Source: an uncultured Dialister sp.
GTDB taxonomy: Bacteria; Bacillota; Negativicutes; Veillonellales; Dialisteraceae
DNA length: 64,000 bases
Assembly: GCA_900543165.1 (NCBI GenBank)
Contig: UQQQ01000001.1
Coordinates: 62,001 to 126,000 of the forward strand
Reading direction: 5' to 3'
Part shown: positions 6,626 to 13,557 of the stretch, piece by piece
Numbering within the stretch: the first letter of the stretch is position 1
How the letters are laid out: the number at the start of each line of letters is the position of its first letter
Translations under genes and position numbers: made by a program
Notes under the pieces: model-generated
What the model saw: the letters and a program-made list of their open reading frames with translations, nothing else
What the model was told of the DNA's origin: nothing
Databases searched by the model: none

Positions 6626-8764
6626 ATGAGAAAAGGAATGTATAAGGTGCTCACTGCTGCCCTCATGCTCACAATTTCGGGGGGGGTAGTAGGTAGTGCT
6701 GCTGATACTACACTGGATACAGTGTATGTCAATGCAGATAGAGATCAGGCGGAAGATACCGTCGGTACACTTCCGGGCGGATTCATCAAAGAAGAACCAA
6801 GCGTTGGACTGTTAGGGCATCAGGATGTAATGGATGCCCCTTTTGCTGTGTCTGAAGTCAGTCAGAAGACGATCAAAGCTTTCGCTTCTCCGGTCAACGG
6901 TGTCAACGAAGCTCTTGCGCTGAACCCTTCTGTGACGATCCAGTCCGGGAGCTTGTATCAGGATATTGCGATTCGTGGATTCAGAACGAATGGTCATAGA
7001 CAGTACGTAAATGGTATCCCAGGCCTTCTCTGTCAGGAAAATATTCCATACTACTGGGTGGATAGTGTCAGTGTGGTTTCCGGCCCGAATATCGGCGTCC
7101 GCGGCACAGGCCTGAGTGAAGCTATTGGCGGTGTCGTTGATTATACCTCTAAGAAAGCTGTAACGAATGCCACCGATCTGAAACTAGCTTATCGCGGCGG
7201 CAGTTCTTTTGAAGAAGGCGTTGATTATCAGACGCGTCTTGGCAGCGATAAGAAATGGGGCGTTCGCGTTACTACGAATAACATTCATGGGGATACCGCG
7301 ATCGACAACGAAAAGCTGGAACAGCAGAATATTTTCGTCAATATCGATCACAAAGCAGAGCGCTCAAAGACCAATTTCCTCTTTGGGTATAATCATACCA
7401 AACATTACGGTGGTCCGTATGGGGTTAGCTTTGATTTTAAGACGGTAACCGATCTTCCTTCTGCGCCTAAGGGAAGCAACGGATTGAAACCTGATTGGTC
7501 TTATAATGCATATGAGAACTATATCATGGCGTTCAACCATGAACAGAAGTTGTCTGAACATGTGACCGGTTTCGTGAATGCTGGGTATCATAAGGAAAAC
7601 TGGTATGGCTATATTGACGGAAGCCCGAAGGTTTTAAATAATAATGGCGATTACCGAATTAGCATGTACAATTCCCCGCTGTTCCTTGTGAAAACCTACT
7701 TAGGAATGGGCATCAAAGGGGATTTCAACATTGGCAAAGTCAAAAATGAATACATGATCGGTGTGGATAAGAGTTGGGAAACCTACGACATTGATGATGG
7801 ACATCCAACCTATTCTTGGTCGGGACATGGTAACATCTACCAGACCAACAGCTGGGCAAATCCGGGCGATGCACACTGGATTCCAGCTCATTCTGATACC
7901 ACACAGATGGAAGGCTGGCATGTTGTAGACACTCTGAAGGCACTGGATGATAAGCTGCAGGTGACACTTGGCGTTCACGGTCATAGGGCCACTGTAAATC
8001 AGGTAGGAGAAACGTCTCTGAAAAAGTCGGATGCCATTACTCCGACCTATGCAATTTCCTATAAATTTACGCCAGATTTCATGATGTATGCTGACCATAC
8101 GGAAAGCTTCGGGATGGGTGCACGCGTCTCTACCACTTCTTCAAACGATTATGTCAATAAAGGCAAAATGCTTGATCCGGCAAAGACGAAGCAGAACGAA
8201 GTGGGTTTCAAAGTAAAGACTGGTAAATTCCTGAACACACTGGCATACTTTGATATCAAGCAGGCGAATGCAATCGACGTAAAACTAGCGAATGGCAGAT
8301 GGCTCCGCGCACTGGATGGAGAACAGGAAAATAAAGGCTTTGAATGGGCCTTCACCGGCAATATCAATGACAGATGGGATCTCATCGGTGGCGTTATGTA
8401 TATCGATGTCAAACAGACAAAGACGAAAAATGGGGCTAATGATGGTAAGCCGGTAGACGGCATCCCGCACTGGACGGCCAATGTCGGCGCGATTTATCAT
8501 CCAAACAGCCAGTGGTCTATTATTGGTCGCGGTAACTATATCGGAACAGCGAAGATCAATGGGGATACGGTCAAAGTACCGTCTTCCTTCGTATTTGATC
8601 TGGGTGCGACCTATGATACCACTTTTGGCAAGACACCTGTGACTTTACAGGCTATGCTTTACAATGTAGCAGGAAAGGATTACTGGATTCCAAGCGGAAG
8701 CTCCAGCAGCTTGACTGTCGGCGGACCACGTACCTTCGTATTCTCCGCTAATTTCCGTTTCTAA
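6626..8764 (+). CDS. TonB-dependent outer-membrane receptor (siderophore-type)
   Basis: A 712-residue receptor with a signal peptide (about residues 1-25, ending near GSAA). It has a TonB-box-like DTVYVNA, a plug domain (about 50-180; NGVNEALALNPSVT, QDIAIRGFRTNGHRQYVNGI) and a 22-strand-type barrel ending in GPRTFVFSANFRF with the terminal Phe typical of outer-membrane proteins. Plug wording resembles FhuA/FpvA-type iron-siderophore receptors more than BtuB. The ATG at 6626 is 7 bp after AAGAGGAG; one at 6620 lies too close to it. The ABC importer follows after 16 bp, so ligand uptake through both membranes is encoded together. The ligand is inferred, not shown. Confidence 0.9.
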   Translation: MRKGMYKVLTAALMLTISGGVVGSAADTTLDTVYVNADRDQAEDTVGTLPGGFIKEEPSVGLLGHQDVMDAPFAVSEVSQKTIKAFASPVNGVNEALALNPSVTIQSGSLYQDIAIRGFRTNGHRQYVNGIPGLLCQENIPYYWVDSVSVVSGPNIGVRGTGLSEAIGGVVDYTSKKAVTNATDLKLAYRGGSSFEEGVDYQTRLGSDKKWGVRVTTNNIHGDTAIDNEKLEQQNIFVNIDHKAERSKTNFLFGYNHTKHYGGPYGVSFDFKTVTDLPSAPKGSNGLKPDWSYNAYENYIMAFNHEQKLSEHVTGFVNAGYHKENWYGYIDGSPKVLNNNGDYRISMYNSPLFLVKTYLGMGIKGDFNIGKVKNEYMIGVDKSWETYDIDDGHPTYSWSGHGNIYQTNSWANPGDAHWIPAHSDTTQMEGWHVVDTLKALDDKLQVTLGVHGHRATVNQVGETSLKKSDAITPTYAISYKFTPDFMMYADHTESFGMGARVSTTSSNDYVNKGKMLDPAKTKQNEVGFKVKTGKFLNTLAYFDIKQANAIDVKLANGRWLRALDGEQENKGFEWAFTGNINDRWDLIGGVMYIDVKQTKTKNGANDGKPVDGIPHWTANVGAIYHPNSQWSIIGRGNYIGTAKINGDTVKVPSSFVFDLGATYDTTFGKTPVTLQAMLYNVAGKDYWIPSGSSSSLTVGGPRTFVFSANFRF

Positions 8765-8780
8765 TCCAAAGGAGAAATCT

Positions 8781-9839
8781 ATGAGCAGAACTATCCGCCG
8801 GATGCCTCTGGCGCTCATTACGACCATTCTCACCGTTCTGCTCCTCTACTCCTGCCTTCTCGGGCTGAAGCTCGGGTATCTCTCTGTGTCCTTGTCGGGG
8901 ATCGTATCGATCCTTGCTACGCATCTTTTGGGAAATGCGCTTCCTTCGGATATCGCGATGGGCGCGGCGGATGCGGTCTGGGATCTTCGGCTCCCGCGCA
9001 TCCTGCTCGCGCTGGCGGTCGGGATGGGGCTTTCGCTTTCCGGCATGGTGATGCAGGCGATGTTTCGGAATCCGATGTCGGACCCTTACATCATGGGTGT
9101 GTCCTCCGGGGCATCGCTGGGGGCGGCTTCTGCTGTTTTCTTTGGCGCGGGGGCGGCTTTCGGGGTGTCTGCGATCGGATGCGGGGCATTTCTCGGTGCC
9201 TTGGCGTTGTCGCTCATTCTTGCTATCGCGGCAGGCCGTGTGGCGCCGGGGGATTCGTCCTATCTTCTGATTTTTGGCGCGGCGCTGGCGGCGGTCTGCG
9301 GAGGGATCACAAGTGTGCTGGTGTATATCGGAGCCAATGCGACGGGGATGGATGTGACGCTGTACTGGCTGATGGGCTCTGTTTCCTTTGCCAAACTCCT
9401 GCCGACGCTCTCTGTGCTAGCCATCGTGCTTGCTTTCATCGTGTTTTTCTCTACACAGACAAGGATCCTGAATCTGATGCTGGAAGGGGAGGAAACTGCT
9501 GTCCCGCTGGGGCGGCAGCTCCTCCCTTTTCGGCGTCTTTACCTCGTGATGAATGCGCTCTTGATGGGAAGTCTGGTGACACAGGCGGGACTGATCGGCT
9601 TCGTAGGTCTTCTGGTGCCTCATGGCTGCCGGATGGTCATGGGGGCGGATCACAGGAAGCTCCTGCCTGTATCCGTTCTTTCGGGTGGACTAATGACGGT
9701 CTGGGCGGATATCTTAGGACGGATACTGATCCACGGTGTGGATATTCCTTTGGGTGTCAGCTTGTCTATGATCGGTGCGCCTGTATTTCTGGGGATGCTT
9801 ATCCGGCGTTCGTATCATTTTGGAGGAGAAGGGGCATGA
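8781..9839 (+). CDS. FecCD-type ABC importer permease, first subunit
   Basis: This 352-residue inner-membrane permease belongs to the FecCD/BtuC family (siderophore, haem or cobalamin import). It has about ten hydrophobic segments, the family stretch RLPRILLALAVGMGLSLSG, MQAMFRNPMSDPYIMGVSSG, and the ATPase-contact region near GLIGFVGLLVPHGCRMVMG. AAGGAG precedes the start by 8 bp. It overlaps the ATPase gene by 4 bp. A second, different permease follows the ATPase, so the channel is probably a heterodimer as in FepD-FepG or FecC-FecD rather than a BtuC homodimer. Confidence 0.93.
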   Translation: MSRTIRRMPLALITTILTVLLLYSCLLGLKLGYLSVSLSGIVSILATHLLGNALPSDIAMGAADAVWDLRLPRILLALAVGMGLSLSGMVMQAMFRNPMSDPYIMGVSSGASLGAASAVFFGAGAAFGVSAIGCGAFLGALALSLILAIAAGRVAPGDSSYLLIFGAALAAVCGGITSVLVYIGANATGMDVTLYWLMGSVSFAKLLPTLSVLAIVLAFIVFFSTQTRILNLMLEGEETAVPLGRQLLPFRRLYLVMNALLMGSLVTQAGLIGFVGLLVPHGCRMVMGADHRKLLPVSVLSGGLMTVWADILGRILIHGVDIPLGVSLSMIGAPVFLGMLIRRSYHFGGEGA

Positions 9840-10606
9840 ATATTTCAGTCAATCATGTATCTGCCGGTTATGGGGGAAAGCAGGTGCTGAAGGATGTGTC
9901 GATTTCCTTCGAAAGTGGGCAGCTGACGGGCATCATCGGGCCGAATGGGTGTGGGAAGAGTACGCTTTTGAAGTGCATTTACCGTCTGCTTTCGCCTTGG
10001 TCCGGGGATATCCAGATCGGTGATACGGTTTTGAAGGATCTGCCGTACCGGGAAAGTGCGAAGCGCGTCGCGGTACTGGCGCAGCATCACGCAGCCGGTT
10101 TCGATTTTGATGTAGAAGAGGTCGTGCTGATGGGGCGCACGCCTTACAAAGGCATTACGGAGGGAAACAATCGCGAGGATCGTGACATCGCGCATCGGGC
10201 GATGCAGGAAACGGGCGTGGAAACATTAGCGGAGCAGAGTTTTTCTTTTCTCTCCGGCGGGGAGCAGCAGCGCGTGATGCTCGCGCGGGCTCTCACGCAG
10301 GAGACACCTTGTCTCATCCTGGATGAACCGACGAATCATCTGGATATCACCTACCAGCTGCAGATCATGGATCTGGTGAGCTCGCGTCATTTGACGGTGC
10401 TTGCGGCTATTCATGACCTGAATATCGCAGCCATGTATTGTGACAAGATCGCAGCGATGAAGCATGGAGAGATGGTCGCCTTCGGTAGGCCTGAAGAGGT
10501 CTTGACGGAGGAGCGGATCTGGGATCTGTATCATGTGAAGGCTGAGGTTTTTCCGCGAAAAGATGGAAGGCCGGCTGTGATTTTCGAAAGAGGAGCCATC
10601 GTATGA
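9836..10606 (+). CDS. ABC importer ATPase (FecE/BtuD family)
   Basis: This 256-residue ATPase energises the adjacent permeases. It has Walker A GPNGCGKST (about residues 35-43), a Q-loop region around VLAQHHAAG, signature LSGGEQQR, Walker B LILDEPTNHLD and the switch His in AAIHDLNIA. The start at 9836 overlaps the upstream stop as ATGA and follows GGAGGAG; the same frame is open further upstream but inside the permease gene. It belongs to the five-gene receptor-importer operon and probably works at the cytoplasmic face of the two permeases. Confidence 0.95.
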   Translation: MNISVNHVSAGYGGKQVLKDVSISFESGQLTGIIGPNGCGKSTLLKCIYRLLSPWSGDIQIGDTVLKDLPYRESAKRVAVLAQHHAAGFDFDVEEVVLMGRTPYKGITEGNNREDRDIAHRAMQETGVETLAEQSFSFLSGGEQQRVMLARALTQETPCLILDEPTNHLDITYQLQIMDLVSSRHLTVLAAIHDLNIAAMYCDKIAAMKHGEMVAFGRPEEVLTEERIWDLYHVKAEVFPRKDGRPAVIFERGAIV

Positions 10607-11619
10607 AGCCGGCTTATCGTGTGACGCTCATCAGTCTTCTATGCCTGCTCCTGACGCTCTTCTCGCTGGGGTTTGGAGAGATCTCCCTCTCGCTGGCAGA
10701 GACTTGTCACTATCTATATCTGGCGCTGACTTCGCCGGAAGGAAGTGGGATGGTCGAGCAGGATGTGCTGCAGTTCATCCGTCTGCCGCATCTCCTGCTT
10801 TCTTTTTTCATCGGTGCGGGTCTGGCTGTCTGCGGGGCAGTGATGCAGGCGGTGATGAAGAATCCGCTGGCCGATCCGTATCTTTTGGGGATTTCCTCTG
10901 GCGCAAGTCTGGGCGCAGTGCTGGCGATCGCACTCGGTATCGGGATGATCGGGAGCTTTGATGGGATCGGCGCTGCGGCTTTCCTCGGCGCCGGATTGGT
11001 TTCCCTTCTGATTCTTCTTATTTCTTCGATCAGCGGCAAAGGAGAGGGATTGACACTGCTTCTGGCCGGTTTTGCTCTGAACGCCGCCTGCTCGGCTGCT
11101 GTGAGCTTCTTTGTCACCGTGGTGGCGGATACGTCGAAAACGCGGTCTATCCAGTTCTGGATGATGGGGAATATCCGCGCCGACTCCTGGATGGCGATCG
11201 GCATTTTGGCTCTTCTTGTGACGGCTGGATGTTTCTACTTTTTTTCGCAAAGGCGCATCCTCGACCTGATGCTCATGGGGGATGATCTCTCGCTGACCAT
11301 GGGGCAAAAACTTTCGACGTATCGAAAAGTGTATATCGCTGTCATGGCGCTTCTTGTCGGAGCAATGGTGTATATGTCGGGCATGATCGGATTCGTCGGG
11401 CTCATCATACCGCACGGCGTGCGTCTCCTCGTAGGGAGCAGCCATGAGCGTCTTCTTCCGCTGGCGGCACTGACCGGAGGAACATTCCTCTGCTGGGCGG
11501 ATATTTTGGGAAGAAATGCGATCTCCGGACTGGAGCTGCCTGTGGGCGTCATGGCCGCACTGGCAGGTTCGCCCTTTTTCCTGTGGATGCTGATATCCAG
11601 AAAGCAGGTGAGAAGATGA
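10603..11619 (+). CDS. FecCD-type ABC importer permease, second subunit
   Basis: A 338-residue permease homologous to the one at 8781 but clearly diverged. It has the matching motifs RLPHLLLSFFIGAGLAVCG, MKNPLADPYLLGISSG and IGFVGLIIPHGVRLLVG. It overlaps the ATPase stop by 4 bp (ATGA), and its own stop overlaps the next start the same way. Two unequal permeases with one ATPase between them suit a heterodimeric importer, more common in siderophore systems than in vitamin B12 uptake. Confidence 0.93.
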   Translation: MKPAYRVTLISLLCLLLTLFSLGFGEISLSLAETCHYLYLALTSPEGSGMVEQDVLQFIRLPHLLLSFFIGAGLAVCGAVMQAVMKNPLADPYLLGISSGASLGAVLAIALGIGMIGSFDGIGAAAFLGAGLVSLLILLISSISGKGEGLTLLLAGFALNAACSAAVSFFVTVVADTSKTRSIQFWMMGNIRADSWMAIGILALLVTAGCFYFFSQRRILDLMLMGDDLSLTMGQKLSTYRKVYIAVMALLVGAMVYMSGMIGFVGLIIPHGVRLLVGSSHERLLPLAALTGGTFLCWADILGRNAISGLELPVGVMAALAGSPFFLWMLISRKQVRR

Positions 11620-12629
11620 AGAAGGCTTGGCTTCTCTCGCTCCTTCTGCCGCTCTGCCTATCAGGCTGTCAGTTGGAGAAGTCTCATCCCGTCGGGGACT
11701 ATTCGCGTCCCTTTGTGGATAATATCAAGGTAGAGAACTACTATGAGACGGGGGTGAATCGCGAGTACCTGTCGGATGTGCCGCAGCGTGTGATCGTCAT
11801 CGGTGCGAATGAAACGGAGACGCTGCTGGATCTTGGCGTCGAAGAGGCCATCCTTGCTGCAGATGATGGGCAGAACAGTCAGCGGTATGGTATCAAGGCA
11901 TCGAATGAAAAGGCCTTTCAGGCATTGACGCGCATCGGTCGCAGCACGATCCAGGCAGAGCATTTTCTGGAAATGCATCCTGATATGATTATCGCAGAGC
12001 AGCAATTCTTCTCGAAGACCCGTCTCGGCAGTACGGACTACTGGAACAGCAAGGGTATCCTCACCATGGTGCCGCTGAATACCACATCGCCGGGGAAGCT
12101 GAATCAGGTGGAAACCGTAGAGAAGGAAATGAAATTTATTCGTGATCTGGGAACCATTTTTCACAAAGAGGAAAAGGCAGAGAAAATCGTGAGAGCGACG
12201 AAAAACCGGATTCACGATATAGCGAAAACTGTGGAATATCATAAGAAACCGAAAGTCATGATCCTGGATCGGATGAGTATCCTGGCCTCATATGGGCGAA
12301 AGAAGATCGCAGGGGATATGGCTGCCTCCATTGGCGGTGTCGTCCCGGATACCACGGCAGCGGTCAGTGATGAGATGATGATGAAGCTAGACCCGGATGT
12401 CGTCTTTCTTGTCGTGTATCGCGATGAGGAGAAGGAGCTGGCATGGCTCCGAAATAGGCCGGCTTTCCGGAATCTGAATTTCATAAAAAATAACCGTCTC
12501 TATGGCATACCGCTGAAATATGTGTATGGCCCGCAGACGCGTACCATCGATGCGATCGGCTATATGGCAGAGCGCATGTATCCGGGGATATTTGATTTCC
12601 CGAAGGAATATGACTTCCATCATAGCTAA
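11616..12629 (+). CDS. Substrate-binding lipoprotein (FhuD/BtuF class)
   Basis: This 337-residue protein is the capture component of the importer. It has an N-terminal lipoprotein signal ending LCLSGC with Cys18 as the lipid-modified residue. The body resembles periplasmic binding proteins of the FhuD/BtuF/FecB class: RVIVIGANETETLLDLG near residue 50, then MHPDMIIAEQQFF, MILDRMSILASYGRKK and LDPDVVFLVVY. ATGA overlap couples it to the second permease. A terminator follows 2 bp after the last codon, closing the operon. The ligand is unknown; an iron chelate is the best guess from the company it keeps. Confidence 0.88.
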   Translation: MKKAWLLSLLLPLCLSGCQLEKSHPVGDYSRPFVDNIKVENYYETGVNREYLSDVPQRVIVIGANETETLLDLGVEEAILAADDGQNSQRYGIKASNEKAFQALTRIGRSTIQAEHFLEMHPDMIIAEQQFFSKTRLGSTDYWNSKGILTMVPLNTTSPGKLNQVETVEKEMKFIRDLGTIFHKEEKAEKIVRATKNRIHDIAKTVEYHKKPKVMILDRMSILASYGRKKIAGDMAASIGGVVPDTTAAVSDEMMMKLDPDVVFLVVYRDEEKELAWLRNRPAFRNLNFIKNNRLYGIPLKYVYGPQTRTIDAIGYMAERMYPGIFDFPKEYDFHHS

Positions 12630-12659
12630 AAAGAGCCGGAGCCATCCGGCTCTTTTTTT
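12628..12659 (+). terminator. Terminator of the receptor-importer operon
   Basis: AAAAAGAGCCGGA pairs with TCCGGCTCTTTTT around a 4-base loop and is followed by further T residues. Confidence 0.92.
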
Positions 12660-12812
12660 ATATGAGACTTCTTTCAAACGGTTGGGAAGCGAGATGATTT
12701 TATAGATTCTTCGACGAAGACCTCACTTGTCGGGCTTTCACGCCGCGCGATTGACAGTAAGAATTATTATGCAGTGTGAAGGCCCGCATGAAAACGCAAT
12801 GATGAATTTATC

Positions 12813-12841
12813 TTGCGGATATTCCTTTTCTGATATATAAT
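12813..12841 (+). promoter_or_regulatory. Promoter of the toxin-antitoxin operon
   Basis: TTGCGG (12813-12818) and a perfect TATAAT (12836-12841) are separated by 17 bp, 23 bp before the toxin start. Confidence 0.75.
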
Positions 12842-12859
12842 ATATCAAGAAAGGAATAT
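12819..12859. promoter_or_regulatory. Large palindromic operator over the toxin-antitoxin promoter
   Basis: ATATTCCTTTTCTGATATAT (12819-12838) and 12840-12859 are inverted copies matching at 18 of 20 positions about a single central base. The palindrome covers the -10 box and the AAAGGA ribosome site. Autorepression by the HTH antitoxin, alone or with the toxin, is the obvious reading. Confidence 0.7.
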
Positions 12860-12864
12860 TACAT

Positions 12865-13209
12865 ATGGAGATTAAATTCTACGAAAGCGCAGATGGTCAG
12901 GTTCCAGTGAGAGATTTTCTTGATGGTCTGGATATAAAAATGCGACAGAAAATGCTCCGTTCAATTATGGCTTTGCAAGAAATGGGATATTCCTTGCGTA
13001 TGCCTTTATCGGAGTTTCTTGAAGATGGTATTTTTGAACTTCGGGCGCAGGCAGGAAACAATATCAGCCGAGTGTTGTATTTCTTTATGCTTGGAAATCA
13101 AGCGGTTTTGACGCATGGTTTCATCAAGAAAACGCAGAAAACACCGGCTCGTGAAATCAAGCGAGCAAAGAAAATGCGGGATGAGTATGTGAATCGCAGC
13201 AGGAGGTGA
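12865..13209 (+). CDS. RelE/HigB-family toxin (phage Gp49-like)
   Basis: A 114-residue member of the HigB/Gp49-like branch of the RelE superfamily, which typically cleave mRNA at the ribosome. Family wording is clear: MEIKFYESADGQVPVRDFLD at the start, then GIFELRAQ, SRVLYFF and THGFIKKTQKTPAREIKRAK, where basic residues would contact RNA. The toxin comes first and the antitoxin second, the usual HigBA order. The stop overlaps the antitoxin ribosome site. The operon lies between the importer and the metal ATPase, and its host or plasmid role is not evident. Confidence 0.9.
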   Translation: MEIKFYESADGQVPVRDFLDGLDIKMRQKMLRSIMALQEMGYSLRMPLSEFLEDGIFELRAQAGNNISRVLYFFMLGNQAVLTHGFIKKTQKTPAREIKRAKKMRDEYVNRSRR

Positions 13210-13214
13210 AAGAA

Positions 13215-13487
13215 ATGGATGATTTCGATAGATATCTCAATGAGCAGATGAAGGATCCTGATTTCAAAAAAGAATGGGATGAGAATGAAGCGCGCTATCA
13301 GCTGATGATGATGGTTCTTCGTGCACGGAATGAGGAACAGCTCACGCAGTCGGAACTGGCTGAGCGCACAGGACTTAGGCAGTCCAATATCAGCCGCATT
13401 GAGAAAGGTCAGTCAATGCCTTCCATTGCTACACTTGCGAAGATCGCGCAGGGACTTGGAAAGCGGCTGGAAATCCGTTTTGTATAG
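13215..13487 (+). CDS. HTH (XRE/HigA-type) antitoxin
   Basis: A 90-residue DNA-binding antitoxin. After an N-terminal helical part (about residues 1-30), it has a helix-turn-helix: LTQSELAERTGLRQSNISRI (about residues 42-61), then EKGQSMPSIATLAKIAQGLGK. AGGAGG sits 8 bp before ATG 13215; a GTG at 13206 is within that site and unlikely. It should neutralise the upstream toxin and bind the palindrome at 12819-12859. No second regulator is present. Confidence 0.92.
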   Translation: MDDFDRYLNEQMKDPDFKKEWDENEARYQLMMMVLRARNEEQLTQSELAERTGLRQSNISRIEKGQSMPSIATLAKIAQGLGKRLEIRFV

Positions 13488-13501
13488 TTTTACGCGCAAG
13501 C

Positions 13502-13540
13502 AAAACCCCCGATTTGCCAAAAGGCAAATCGGGGGTTTTC
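13502..13540. terminator. Bidirectional terminator between convergent genes
   Basis: AAAACCCCCGATTTGCC pairs perfectly (17 bp) with 13523-13539 around AAAA. T runs follow on both strands, serving the antitoxin operon and the convergent metal ATPase gene. Confidence 0.93.
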
Positions 13541-13557
13541 ATTTATGTACCCATGAA

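Noticed and set aside
9179..9835. Long N-terminal extension of the importer ATPase
   Set aside because: The frame is open upstream, but the sequence there overlaps the permease, and ATG 9836 matches family N-termini and has a ribosome site.
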